Below are positions 25,579 through 34,329 of a stretch of DNA of 35,749 nt, in pieces. This stretch comes from JBOGED01 sp050743625 (GTDB taxonomy: Bacteria; Actinomycetota; Nitriliruptoria; Euzebyales; Egibacteraceae). The first letter of the stretch is position 1. Each line of letters opens with the position of its first letter. The stretch covers positions 1 to 35,749 of the forward strand of contig JBOGED010000363.1 of the NCBI GenBank assembly GCA_050743625.1, read 5' to 3'. Below the pieces are notes generated by a model. That model saw nothing but the letters and a program-made list of their open reading frames with translations, made no database searches and was not told the DNA's origin. The position numbers and the translations under genes were made by a program.

Positions 25579-27320
25579 CGCACAGGCGCCTCTTCCACGA
25601 TGACCTCGGAGAACCCCGCGTAGAACCGATCACCATCCCGCTGGAGGTCATCGCGTACCCAGACGAGTATGTAGCGGGCCCGTTGACCTTCGAACGGCAC
25701 GACATTGGTTCCCTCGGGTGCCCCGGTCACTGTCGAGACCGTCTGCCACTCCCCGATCGTGGCGGCCGGGCGGTCTGCCACTCGCAGCTCATACGTGACG
25801 CCCGGAGTGGTGGTGAGCAGCTGCACTGACGCAATCGGGTGGACCTCCCCAAGATCGAGGAAGAAGCCGACCCCTTCCTTGAGGCCCCCGAGGTCGGGAG
25901 TGTCATACCCTTCGGTCCGCCAAGCGGTGCGACGATCGCCATCAGTGAGGCGGCGCAGCTCCCCGCCGTTCTCCCCTTGATCGCCGAGGGGATCGTAATC
26001 CGAGATATCGCGAATCAATACGGGCGTCCCGGCACCGGCCTCCAATCCGGTCACATCTCGCGCAAACCGGGGGATAAGCCCACTGCCTGTTTCCAGTACC
26101 CCCGTCGCCAATCCGACCCCCACAAGGGTTCCGGCCAACACCAGGAGCGCGAGGACCGGCACCAGCCAGCGTCCCTCGCTGGCGAAAAACGATTCTTCCC
26201 GGTGCTCGGGTACCCGTGGCGGCGGGGTCCCCCTGCGGGAGCTGGGGATGCGGGGCTCGACGCTGTCGACGCTTCGGGGCTGCGGCAACGAGCGCGGCGG
26301 CGGCGCGCCTGGATGCTTGGAAGGCGCGGGCGGCGCGGGCGGCGCGGGCGGCGCGGCGAGCAGCCCGACGGTCTCTTGGTCTTCCGCCTGGGCAAAGGCG
26401 GACAGCGCGTCGGCCAATTGGCCGCATGACGGAAAACGTCCCGATTTTTCACGGGTGAGGCACCGGCCAACAATCTGCTCCAGACCCCGGGGAATATCGG
26501 CGCGTATGGACCGAGGCGGTAACGGGTCCCGCTCCAAGCGTTGAGCGGCCGTCGCGACGGGAGAGTGGCCCTTGAACGGCCGTCGCCCGGTCACTGCCTC
26601 ATAGAGCACACAGCCGAGGGAGTATTGGTCGGCCTTCCCGTCGAGCGGGTTGGCCAGCACCTGCTCGGGAGCGACATAGGCCGCGGTGCCAAGCACCATG
26701 CCCGTGCGAGTCAGGTCGCTGTCCTGATCGGCCTTCGCGATGCCGAAGTCGGCGACCTTCACCGTGCCGTCTTGGCCGATCAGGATGTTCGCCGGCTTTA
26801 CGTCGCGGTGGACGAGCCCGCGCGAGTGCGCATAGTCGAGCGCCCGCGCCACGCGCTCACCTATCGCCGCTACCTGCCCGATCTCCAGCGCCCCGACCTC
26901 GGTGATCACGTCCCGCAGCGTCGGCCCGTCCACGAACTCCATGACGAGGTAGACCTGGTCACCGTCGGTCCCGGTGTCGTACAAGCTGACGATATTCGGG
27001 TGCGCGAGCCGGGCAGCGGTCACCGCCTCGCGCCGGAAGCGCTCGCGGAAGGCGGCATCTGAGGACAGGTGGTCATGAAGGACCTTCACGGCGACGGTCC
27101 GCGCGAGCACCTCGTCGTGCGCCCGCCACACTGAGGCCATGCCCCCGCTGGCGATCCGCTCCTCGAGGAGATAGCGGCGTCCCAGTATCCGTGGCTGAGC
27201 GCTGACCGCGAGCGCGTCACGGTTGTCCACGTGCCGTACTCCAGGATTAGTGCCCGTCAAGGTGTCGGTCTGGTCGCTGTGGTCGCTCGTCGCGTCAGTG
27301 GCGCGGTCCGGATTCCGCAT
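25575..27320 (-). CDS. Membrane Ser/Thr protein kinase with discoidin-like extracellular tail
   Basis: 581 residues. The Hanks-type kinase (about 47-310) has all key residues: GSGG-like glycine loop SGGMASV, Lys79 in VAVK, Glu98, HRDVKPAN (Asp173, Asn178) and DFG (Asp191), so it should be active. A Pro/Ala/Ser-rich linker (about 320-375) is encoded partly by short tandem repeats. One membrane helix follows (about 381-405, VPVLALLVLAGTLVGVG). The exported C-terminus resembles an F5/8-type-C (galactose-binding-like) fold, with GELRRLTDGDRRTAWRT and FFLDLGEV. In mycobacteria such a kinase-like plus extracellular unit is the C-terminal part of MviN (MurJ). Here it stands alone and no flippase is encoded. 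Likely role: phospho-control of peptidoglycan synthesis (inference). Confidence 0.88.
   Translation of the reverse strand: MRNPDRATDATSDHSDQTDTLTGTNPGVRHVDNRDALAVSAQPRILGRRYLLEERIASGGMASVWRAHDEVLARTVAVKVLHDHLSSDAAFRERFRREAVTAARLAHPNIVSLYDTGTDGDQVYLVMEFVDGPTLRDVITEVGALEIGQVAAIGERVARALDYAHSRGLVHRDVKPANILIGQDGTVKVADFGIAKADQDSDLTRTGMVLGTAAYVAPEQVLANPLDGKADQYSLGCVLYEAVTGRRPFKGHSPVATAAQRLERDPLPPRSIRADIPRGLEQIVGRCLTREKSGRFPSCGQLADALSAFAQAEDQETVGLLAAPPAPPAPPAPSKHPGAPPPRSLPQPRSVDSVEPRIPSSRRGTPPPRVPEHREESFFASEGRWLVPVLALLVLAGTLVGVGLATGVLETGSGLIPRFARDVTGLEAGAGTPVLIRDISDYDPLGDQGENGGELRRLTDGDRRTAWRTEGYDTPDLGGLKEGVGFFLDLGEVHPIASVQLLTTTPGVTYELRVADRPAATIGEWQTVSTVTGAPEGTNVVPFEGQRARYILVWVRDDLQRDGDRFYAGFSEVIVEEAPVR
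26235..26280. repeat. 46-bp palindromic repeat, copy A (kinase linker)
   Basis: 40 of 46 bases match copy B at 30185-30230 by hand alignment. It contains GGAGCTGGGGA and GCTGTCGACGC. Here it encodes part of the low-complexity linker of the kinase on the opposite strand. Confidence 0.6.
26323..26356. repeat. 9-bp tandem repeat (Pro-Pro-Ala linker)
   Basis: More than three copies of GGCGCGGGC. On the coding strand they give PPAPPAPPAPP in the juxtamembrane linker of the kinase, just before copy A of the palindromic repeat. Copy number may vary between strains. Confidence 0.7.
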
Positions 27321-27359
27321 CGTCTGTGGAGTGTATGCGCTGTTGGTGAACCGTTCCGC

Positions 27360-29432
27360 CTAGGCGGAGGTCGTCTGGCTTTGGGGCTGGGATTGGCCTC
27401 GGCGTCGAAACACCTCGTATAGCCACCAAACCAGCAAGAACAACCCGGCACCCGCGGTGAGGAGGAGCGCGACGATCGAGTAGGCGGCAGATCGCACTTG
27501 AATGGCTCCCTGGGCCAACAGCCGTGCGCCGAGAGGATCCTCGACGAACACCCGAGTCGCGAATGTTCCACCAGGAGTGATCACGCGCACCGGGAATGTG
27601 AGCGTCGTCGTTGTCTCGGGCCGGAGCACTACGACCTGGGTGTTTCCCTCCTCGAACACGATTGGGGATGCCTCCATGCGCACCTGGACGCGCAGCGGCA
27701 TCGCGGCTTGGCTGGTGATCGTGACCGGCATCTGCTGATCATCGATGCTGGTCAGCGTTACGGGCTGGTCCTCGACCACTCGGATGCCGCCATACAGCCC
27801 GTCGACCGCTTGTCGCACCTCAGCGATGCGGGCGGCGCCGTCGAAGGGCAGACCGCCCTCCCGGTACCACATGGCCGCCGCCGCCAGGAGCATGTGATCG
27901 AAGCGTCCCGCCAGCGGATCGTCGGCGGGCAGCGCCGCGGCGAGCGACGCAAAAGCGGATCGCGCATCGGCGAGGTCCGCAAGGTAGGTGGCATCCAGCT
28001 CACGCCTGCGAGAATCCGGCGAGTACGCGAGCGTCACGCCGCCGCCTGCCTCCACCTCGCGTTGCAGATCGCTGAGGGCGACCGGACGGAGCCACGGCGC
28101 CGAACCCGCCCGCGGGAGAAGCTGCGCGAGGAGGCCCTCGGCTGGCTGCGTTCGGAGCGGGGTGGTCACCAGGAGGCCGCGCGGCGTGCTCGCGAACGGG
28201 CGCTCGAAGTAGACCGCGGCGGTCTCGGCGATCACCCGATGCGCCATCAGGACGCTGTCCTGCGCGGGCGTGGGACGCCGCAGTACCTCGTCGAGGGCCA
28301 GGTCGGGGACGAGCGCGGTCCCTCCCGACGCCAATGGCCTGACCGGCGACGGTGTCGTGGGGATCACGCGGCCCGTGGCTCGCAGCGATCCCTCGCCCAG
28401 GATCACGGTACGTACCGTGTGATCCTGGGCAAGCTCGAGCGTCTCTTCGTCCAGCCCGTCTGGCGGCAGGAGCACGTCGCGGAGTACCTGCTGGCCTGTC
28501 GTACGCTCGACCGCGCCGATACCCTCGGTCAGCTCACGCCCGGCCTCGGTATCCAGATCGGCCCGGACCAGCGCGACCAGGTCCGCGGGCCCGTAGGTCA
28601 GCGCGACCTCTTCCATATCCGGCCGGCTCGCCACCTCGCGCACGCGACCGAGGAAGGTCACGGCGTCGCGCGAGGACGGATCGTCGGGCCCAACCTGCCT
28701 CACGTCCTGACCCGTTCCGCTCGACGCCTGGTATCCGTCGGTTAAGTCCAGTGCCTGTTCGAGCAGGTACCCGCTTGGCGCGAGGGTGAGCGGGATGTTG
28801 GCGTGGTCCTGTAGCTCGCGTGAGATCACCTCCAAGGACCCGCCGGGCGCCAGCGCCTGGCCGAGCCTTGGATGGTACGACCCGTCCGAGAGAAGCCCGG
28901 GCATATGGTCGATCGGGACGAGAAGGGCTAACCGGACGGGCTGACCGACGCCGGGCGGTACGACGACCGTACTGGTCGTGATCCGGGCCACTTGCTGGCC
29001 CCGCCACCTCAGCCTGAGCTGCAACGGGTAGACGCCTTGTTGCCGTTCGGGAACGTCAATCCCCAGCTCGCGTGCCGTGGCCCGCATCTCGACGGTGCGG
29101 CTGTCGCCCGGCGCGAGCGATGGCACGGTCACCGGGGTGAGCTGCCGGACGGTTGGACCGACGTCGTGCGAATCCATCGCGTGCTGGAAGGCCGAACGGC
29201 TCGCCACCGGATCGTGGACCGTGCCAGTGACCTGTACGTTGTCGATCGCGCTGGGGCCGGGATTGCGCACGGAGAGCTGCACGCTCAGCACGCTGTCCGG
29301 CTCAGTGAGGACTCCGTCGAGCGCCACCACCTGGAGCTCAGGGGTTCCTTGCTGCGCTCGGGCCGCATCTCCAGGCGGGGCCGCGGACACGACGAGAAAC
29401 ACCATGAGCATGACGGCGACGAGTCGCCTCAT
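27360..29432 (-). CDS. DUF6049 family exported membrane protein
   Basis: About 690 residues. The ATG at 29432 opens a clear signal peptide (MRRLVAVMLMVFLVVSAAPP, then AARAQQ) and overlaps the Nudix stop by 4 bp. The long exported part has Ig-like stretches (VLSVQLSVRNPGPSAIDNV) and a glycosidase/polysaccharide-deacetylase-like middle. A C-terminal helix (SIVALLLTAGAGLFLLVWW) anchors it, with a short basic cytoplasmic tail. It is the homologue of mycobacterial Rv3909, normally coded next to murJ. The biochemical role is unknown; an envelope function is inferred from neighbours. Confidence 0.85.
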   Translation of the reverse strand: MRRLVAVMLMVFLVVSAAPPGDAARAQQGTPELQVVALDGVLTEPDSVLSVQLSVRNPGPSAIDNVQVTGTVHDPVASRSAFQHAMDSHDVGPTVRQLTPVTVPSLAPGDSRTVEMRATARELGIDVPERQQGVYPLQLRLRWRGQQVARITTSTVVVPPGVGQPVRLALLVPIDHMPGLLSDGSYHPRLGQALAPGGSLEVISRELQDHANIPLTLAPSGYLLEQALDLTDGYQASSGTGQDVRQVGPDDPSSRDAVTFLGRVREVASRPDMEEVALTYGPADLVALVRADLDTEAGRELTEGIGAVERTTGQQVLRDVLLPPDGLDEETLELAQDHTVRTVILGEGSLRATGRVIPTTPSPVRPLASGGTALVPDLALDEVLRRPTPAQDSVLMAHRVIAETAAVYFERPFASTPRGLLVTTPLRTQPAEGLLAQLLPRAGSAPWLRPVALSDLQREVEAGGGVTLAYSPDSRRRELDATYLADLADARSAFASLAAALPADDPLAGRFDHMLLAAAAMWYREGGLPFDGAARIAEVRQAVDGLYGGIRVVEDQPVTLTSIDDQQMPVTITSQAAMPLRVQVRMEASPIVFEEGNTQVVVLRPETTTTLTFPVRVITPGGTFATRVFVEDPLGARLLAQGAIQVRSAAYSIVALLLTAGAGLFLLVWWLYEVFRRRGQSQPQSQTTSA

Positions 29433-30037
29433 CGCGTGAAACGCTCCTGACCCTGCTCTTGGGCCTGCCCATTGGCGTCCTCGGCAAGATCCGGGCACGT
29501 GTCTTCCGGATGCAGGCCTGGGCAAAGGTCCGGATGCGCGTCGAGGATGAGCCGGCGCTCGTTCGCATGGGACAGGCGTGTGACGGCCTGCTCGATCGGC
29601 AACCAGGTGACCTCCTCGGCCTCGTCATCGCGATATCGCAGATCGCCCCCACGATGCACCATCAGGAAGTAGTGCACGAACTTGTGGTATCGCACCTGGT
29701 CAGGCTTCCACACGAACCAGTAGTCGACGACCCCGAGCTTGCCGGTGATCTCCGCCTCCAGCCCAGTCTCCTCCGCCACCTCACGGACCGCGGCTCTTTC
29801 AAAGTCCTCCCCGTCCTCCAACCCTCCTTTGGGCAGCGTCCATTGCAGCCTCCCCGCGGTATCTCGGTGAGCGATAAGGACGACCCAGCGGCCGTCAGGG
29901 CGATCGGCGTAGACGAGGCCGCCGGCCGAAGTGGCTCGTTTGGTCGGGTAGCGGGCGGTCACCGCAGGGCCTGTCCGCCACGCTGGGGTGTGGCCATCCT
30001 TGGAGGATAGACGCCTAGACCTGGATGCACGGATCAC
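29429..30037 (-). CDS. Nudix hydrolase (MutT4-like)
   Basis: A 202-residue protein with a full Nudix box: GGLEDGEDFERAAVREVAEE followed by TGL. WTLPKG precedes it. The frame opens at a GTG at 30037. A second GTG at 29962 (VTARYPTKRATSAGG) gives the more usual length, and no ribosome-binding site decides. It is divergent from the cca gene, as mutT4 and pcnA are in mycobacteria. The tail from residue 180 is Gln/Glu-rich. Substrate unknown. Confidence 0.85.
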   Translation of the reverse strand: MIRASRSRRLSSKDGHTPAWRTGPAVTARYPTKRATSAGGLVYADRPDGRWVVLIAHRDTAGRLQWTLPKGGLEDGEDFERAAVREVAEETGLEAEITGKLGVVDYWFVWKPDQVRYHKFVHYFLMVHRGGDLRYRDDEAEEVTWLPIEQAVTRLSHANERRLILDAHPDLCPGLHPEDTCPDLAEDANGQAQEQGQERFTR

Positions 30038-30142
30038 ACGGAGACATCTGCGCAGGCCGCCGACGGATGCGCGCTCGACGCCTCACCGCGGGAAAACCAA
30101 AGGACTGGCGTCGGTCCGCACCGGCCGGATCGGTTCGTCCCG

Positions 30143-30157
30143 TAGCATAGACGTGTG
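30143..30157 (+). promoter_or_regulatory. Possible leaderless promoter of cca
   Basis: TAGCAT at 30143-30148 fits an actinomycete -10 element and lies 6 nt before the GTG at 30155, the spacing of leaderless transcripts. No clear -35 is seen. Confidence 0.35.
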
Positions 30158-31636
30158 ATCGTTGATACGACCTCAGGGCCCCCAGCAGGAGCTGGGGAGG
30201 AGGGCCTCGATGCTGTCGACGCATCGGGGCGCGGCCCGTCGTCCACGGACCCAGAGCGCATCCTCGCCGGCTTGGTGGCGGTGTACCCGGTCGCGGACCA
30301 TCTCGGCCAGAGATTCGCCGCTGCGGGTCACGACCTCTACCTGGTCGGGGGGACCGTCCGCGACACGCTGCTGGGTCGAGCGGTCGACGATCTTGACTTT
30401 GCGACCTCCGCCCGACCCGAACAGACGCAGCGACTGCTGTCTGGCTGGGCCGACAACGTCTGGCTGACCGGCGCGCGGTTCGGGACGGTGAGCGCTCGTA
30501 AAGGTGACCGGAAGCTCGAGATCACGACATTCCGCTCGGACGTGTACCGCGAGGGGTCGCGTCACCCTAAGGTCACGTACGCCACCGACATCGGTGAGGA
30601 CCTCTCCCGGCGCGACTTCACGGTGAACGCGATGGCGGTCCGGGTGCCAGAGCACCGCTTCTTGGATCCCTTCGGAGGATTGGGCGACCTGCGCGACGGC
30701 GTGCTCCGCACCCCTGTCGAGCCTGAGATCAGCTTCGGTGACGATCCCCTGCGCATGGTCCGTCTCGCGCGCTTCGCCGCGGTGCTCGAAGCTGAGGCCG
30801 ACGAGGTAACCGAGGCGGCCGCGGCGTCGATGGCCTCCCGGCTCGACTCGATCAGCCGCGAACGCATCCGAGACGAGCTCAGCCGTCTCATCCAGGCCCC
30901 TGGTCACACCCGCGGCATGGACCTGCTCGTCCGGACCGGCCTCGCCGAGCGCTTCCTTCCCGAGATTCCCGCATTGCGGATGCAGCGCGATCCGATCCAC
31001 CATCACAAGGACGTGTACGCCCACACGCTCGCCGTCGTCGACGGCTGCCGACCCGACGATCTCGTCCTACGGCTCGCCGCCTTGCTCCACGACATCGGCA
31101 AGCCTGCTACCAAGGAGTTCCACCGCGACGGCCGTGTGAGCTTCCATCATCACGAGGTCGTCGGGGCGCGCATGGCGCGAAGGCGGCTCGAAGCGCTCCG
31201 GTATCCCTCCGAGGTGGTGGACCAGGTGGCGGAGCTTGTGCTCCTCCACCTCCGGTTCCACGGCTACGCGGACGGTGAGTGGACCGACTCGGCCGTGCGG
31301 CGCTACGTGCGCGACGCCGGCTCGGACGTGCAGCTCCGCCGGCTCAACCAGCTCACCCGCGCGGATGTCACCACCCGAAACGCCGCAAAGGCGCGGCGCC
31401 TCTCCCGGGCGATGGACGACCTGGAGGCGCGCATCGCCCGGCTCGCCGAGCAAGAGGAGCTCGCGCGCATGCGCCCCGCGCTTGACGGCAATCAGATCAT
31501 GGCGCATCTCGGCCTGCGGCCAGGCCCTCTCGTTGGCGAGGCGTGGAACATGCTCTTGGAGGCGCGGCTCGATCTCGGCCCCATGAGCGAGGAAGCGGCC
31601 TACGAGCTGCTCGACCGATGGTTCGAGGCTCGCTGA
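30155..31636 (+). CDS. cca: CCA tRNA nucleotidyltransferase with HD domain
   Basis: A 493-residue enzyme that adds or repairs the tRNA 3' CCA end (needed here, as both tRNA genes lack CCA). Nucleotidyltransferase motifs: LVGGTVRDTLLG, then DDLDFAT with the catalytic DxD. The RNA-binding region has DPLRMVRLARFAA. An HD phosphohydrolase motif (LLHDIGKPAT) follows. This matches the actinobacterial gene often called pcnA. The first 30 residues from the GTG at 30155 are largely encoded by the 46-bp palindromic repeat and may not belong to the ancestral protein. Confidence 0.93.
   Translation: MIVDTTSGPPAGAGEEGLDAVDASGRGPSSTDPERILAGLVAVYPVADHLGQRFAAAGHDLYLVGGTVRDTLLGRAVDDLDFATSARPEQTQRLLSGWADNVWLTGARFGTVSARKGDRKLEITTFRSDVYREGSRHPKVTYATDIGEDLSRRDFTVNAMAVRVPEHRFLDPFGGLGDLRDGVLRTPVEPEISFGDDPLRMVRLARFAAVLEAEADEVTEAAAASMASRLDSISRERIRDELSRLIQAPGHTRGMDLLVRTGLAERFLPEIPALRMQRDPIHHHKDVYAHTLAVVDGCRPDDLVLRLAALLHDIGKPATKEFHRDGRVSFHHHEVVGARMARRRLEALRYPSEVVDQVAELVLLHLRFHGYADGEWTDSAVRRYVRDAGSDVQLRRLNQLTRADVTTRNAAKARRLSRAMDDLEARIARLAEQEELARMRPALDGNQIMAHLGLRPGPLVGEAWNMLLEARLDLGPMSEEAAYELLDRWFEAR
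30185..30230. repeat. 46-bp palindromic repeat, copy B (cca N-terminus)
   Basis: Partner of copy A at 26235-26280. Two stem-loops are visible: CCCCAG/CTGGGG overlapping its left edge, and CGATGC/GCATCG around TGTCGAC. It encodes AGAGEEGLDAVDASG near the start of the CCA enzyme. Confidence 0.6.
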
Positions 31637-31672
31637 GGATCCGCTTGCCAAGGCCCACCAATAGCCCTAGGT

Positions 31673-31691
31673 TCTGGTAAGGCAAACCTCT
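31673..31691. promoter_or_regulatory. Putative IdeR/DtxR iron box
   Basis: The 13-bp centre GGTAAGGCAAACC matches 12 of 13 positions of the DtxR/IdeR core GGTWAGSCTWACC, and the flanks are weaker. It lies 22 bp upstream of the bacterioferritin-associated ferredoxin gene. In iron-replete cells IdeR acts at iron-storage genes, so this position makes sense. Confidence 0.6.
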
Positions 31692-31712
31692 TGAGTCTGG
31701 CAGGGGTGCGGG

Positions 31713-31928
31713 ATGCTTGTCTGTCACTGCAAAGCGGTCTTCGAGCGGCGGGTCCGTAAGGCGATCGCGGACGGAGCCCGTGACGAGTTCGACGTCGCCA
31801 TCGCATGCGGCGCCGGGACCGGGTGCGGCGGATGCGTGCCAACCATCACCCGCCTGCTTCGCGAGGCATCCGGAGAAACTGCGCAAAACGCTATTAAAGG
31901 CAGCAGAACCTACGTAGACACGCGCTAA
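31713..31928 (+). CDS. bfd: Bacterioferritin-associated ferredoxin (BFD-like)
   Basis: A 71-residue [2Fe-2S] protein with Cys-x-Cys (CHC, residues 4-6) and a second pair Cys-x2-Cys (CGGC), followed by VPTITRLL. BFD proteins bind bacterioferritin and deliver electrons to release stored iron. Its place directly before bfr supports this. GGGGTGCGGG precedes the ATG. Confidence 0.9.
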   Translation: MLVCHCKAVFERRVRKAIADGARDEFDVAIACGAGTGCGGCVPTITRLLREASGETAQNAIKGSRTYVDTR

Positions 31929-31987
31929 TCCGCGAACTACTCTGGCCCTCCGCAGAGTTGAGAAGCTTTCTCACTGGAGGCCAGAAA

Positions 31988-32452
31988 ATGAAGGGCACCA
32001 TAGCCGTCGTCGACATCCTCAACGAGGCCCTCACGGCCGAGCTGACGGCGGTCAACCAGTACTTCATCGCCTCAAAGATGGCGAAGAACTGGTCCTACAA
32101 CAAGCTTGCCGAGGACTACTACCAAGAGTCGCTCGGCGAGATGAAGCACGCCGAGGCCATCATCGAGCGCATCCTCATGCTCGAAGGTGTCCCCAACATG
32201 CAGCGCCTCTTCACCGTCGGAGTCGGCGAGACCATCATCGAGCAGCTCAAGCTCAACTACGAGATGGAGAAGGCCGCCGTCGAGCGCTACCGCCGCGCCG
32301 TCACGATCTGCCTCGAAGAGGGCGACCCCGGCACCCGCTCCTTCTTCGAAGGCATCCTCCGCGACGAGGAGAACCACGTCGACGACGCCGAGGGCGAACT
32401 CGAGCAGCTCGCACAGCTCGGCGAAGGGCTCTGGCTGCAGAAGTGGGTGTAG
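31988..32452 (+). CDS. bfr: Bacterioferritin
   Basis: A 154-residue iron-storage subunit of a 24-mer. Ferroxidase ligands Glu18, Glu51 and His54 are in place, and the haem ligand is Met52 (LGEMKHAE), at the same number as in E. coli. The second half supplies EEN-x-H. I use the ATG at 31988 (MKGTIAVVDILNEAL), 8 nt after GGAGG, not the longer frame. It is probably co-transcribed with bfd and closed by a hairpin. Confidence 0.97.
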   Translation: MKGTIAVVDILNEALTAELTAVNQYFIASKMAKNWSYNKLAEDYYQESLGEMKHAEAIIERILMLEGVPNMQRLFTVGVGETIIEQLKLNYEMEKAAVERYRRAVTICLEEGDPGTRSFFEGILRDEENHVDDAEGELEQLAQLGEGLWLQKWV

Positions 32453-32461
32453 GAGTTCCGA

Positions 32462-32489
32462 GGGGTCGGCGCAGTTGGGCGCCGACCCC
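32462..32489 (+). terminator. Intrinsic-type terminator after bfr
   Basis: An 11-bp perfect stem (GGGGTCGGCGC / GCGCCGACCCC) with a 6-nt loop, 9 bp after the bfr stop, followed by CTCGTTTGGTCTT. Confidence 0.75.
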
Positions 32490-32629
32490 CTCGTTTGGTC
32501 TTGTTGACCGGTTCACCTGCGGTAACACAGCTCTGTGAGTCGTCTCAGTGGTGCTCACGGTTCGCCTCCTCGTGTAGTCGTTTTCCGTGTGGGCCGTCAC
32601 CAGCCCGTCACGCTTCATCGGTCTTTCCT

Positions 32630-34000
32630 GTCTCGTCGAGGGCGTGCCTGAGGGATTCCTCGACGCGCGCGAGTGAGGTTGCCGCGCCCTCGCGCATGAC
32701 GCCGACGTAGACATCCAGCAGGACCGAAAGCCTGCGAGCCTGACTCGGCGCAGTGGGTTGCCCTCCTCGAACAGCTTCTCGCGTGCCGGCACCCAGGTGT
32801 CCCGGTGAAAGTTCTTCGAGTTGATCCGCCGCCCCGTTGCCGTGGTGAAGACCAGCGCATCCTGACGGCGAGGGACGAACTCGTCGAGGTGCAGGGCGAA
32901 GTAGGGGACGAGCTGCTCGGGGATCGGGATCGTCCGCCGCGCTTTCGGCCCGCGCCCTTTCAGTGGGCGCTCCCGGCTTTCTCCCTCATCGAGGTACTTC
33001 GCGGAGACGTCCGTGTGGGTCCCGCAGGTCGTCACCGTAGCCGGTCGTGAGGTGAGGTCGAAGTCGCGCCGGCCCAGCTCGCGGGCTTCACCGGGCCGTA
33101 GCCCACAGAAGCCTTGCACGAGGATGTAGCTCTCGTAGCGGCGGTGGCGTGCGCCGCATGCCCTTGCCATGCCCATGACCTGCTGAGGGTTGAGCACGAG
33201 GTCCGGGTCGACCTGGTCCTCGTCCTGGGGCGCTTTCCACTCGACCGCGTCTCATGGGTCCCAGTCGATGAGCCGTCGTTTGCGTGCGGCGGTGAAGCTG
33301 GCTCGCACGACGGTGCGTAACGCCGCCAGGCTGTTGGGCGCGAGGACGCGGTGTGCGCCGTCGAGGGCGGTGGTCCGTACGGCCTCGAGGAACCCATGAA
33401 GATGCGCGTCCGTCACCGCACGCAACGGCAGGGACCAGCGGTCGAACCATGCCTTCCAGACGCGATCATCGGGATTGGTCGTCGTTGGCACCTCGGGTAT
33501 GAGGACCGCGCGGCGGAGATACGCGTTGGCTTCGACCCGTTGTCTACCGTCGAGTTCAGGTGCCGCTGGCTCGACGAGGTGGAGGCAAGCGCGCGAGAGC
33601 GCCCATTGCGCGTCGCGCCGTCGCGTCGGCGCCCACGTGGGCCACTTGCGGCGGTAGTGGTCGCCCGCGTGCTCAACGAACGTAGGGCCGGTGTGGTCTT
33701 CAGCCTTGGGGGGGACGAACCGCCTCGCTGCGGGATCGAAGAGGCAGCCCTTGGTGAAGTGTTCCTGCAGCCGGTCCGCGAACTCGTCGGCGAGCGCCTT
33801 CTTGTCGAACCCGTAGCGGAACTCGTGCTCGTCGACCTTGAAGCGCACTGCCAACGCACCGCGGCCGTCCTCCGCCGATTCGTGGAGTCCTCAGCGCGTG
33901 CGCGCGTGGTGCGCTCACGGCGGTAGATACCCCAGATCTGGAGGGTTTTCGGGAGGCAGGGCTTCGCCGGCCGCTCTGGCTTAAAGCGCGGGGAGGCCAT
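32630..34000 (-). pseudogene. Tyrosine integrase, decayed (frameshift, stop, internal deletion)
   Basis: Reading from the ATG at 34000: an N-terminal arm binding region (LQIWGIYRRERTT to AVRW), a one-base loss near 33853, then VRFKVDEHEFRYGFDKKALA and a core-binding domain. An in-frame TGA at 33252 follows IDWDP. The same frame continues into the catalytic domain with the first Arg (GLRPGEARELGRRDF) and the NFHRDTW stretch. After NPLRRVRLA the HxxR and GH motifs are missing, and the frame shifts into a tail LLDVYVGVMREG with the catalytic Tyr. The family is the actinomycete AICE integrase. Three lesions make it inactive. Confidence 0.85.
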
Positions 34001-34187
34001 CGAGCCACTCCTCGAGCCAGTCCCGGCGGATGCGGATCTTCCCGTTCGGCAGCCGCCGGCAGCGCGGGAACTTGCCCGACTCCGAACCCAGCGAGCACCA
34101 CTTGTAAGCCGTGGACGCGGGGACGTTCAGCTCATCGCAGAACTCCTCGAACGTCAGCCACCCGGTCCGCTGTCGACGCCAAGTTCG
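33981..34187 (-). pseudogene. Excisionase / helix-turn-helix protein, start lost
   Basis: An open frame with no usable start codon after its upstream TAA encodes WLTFEEFCDELNVPASTAYK and then RRLPNGKIRIRRDWLEEWL, the MerR-type winged helix of AICE excisionases. Its TAA lies 20 bp inside the integrase start, the usual xis-int overlap. A lost start codon, or CTG initiation, would explain the missing beginning. Confidence 0.7.
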
Positions 34188-34329
34188 TTATCCTTCGGCG
34201 ACATGCGGCGCCCGGGCGTCCGCCTACTGCTGGTCGCGGGTCCTCGGCTCAAGCCCTCCGCGCTCATCGCCCCCCTCGTCACCCTGTATCTATCTGGTCA
34301 CCGCATAGGCTCCGCTGCGGCCATCAACT

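Noticed and set aside
33252..33254. Programmed recoding (for example selenocysteine) of the in-frame TGA in the integrase
   Set aside because: The same gene also has a frameshift and an internal deletion, and no SECIS-like hairpin follows. Decay is simpler.
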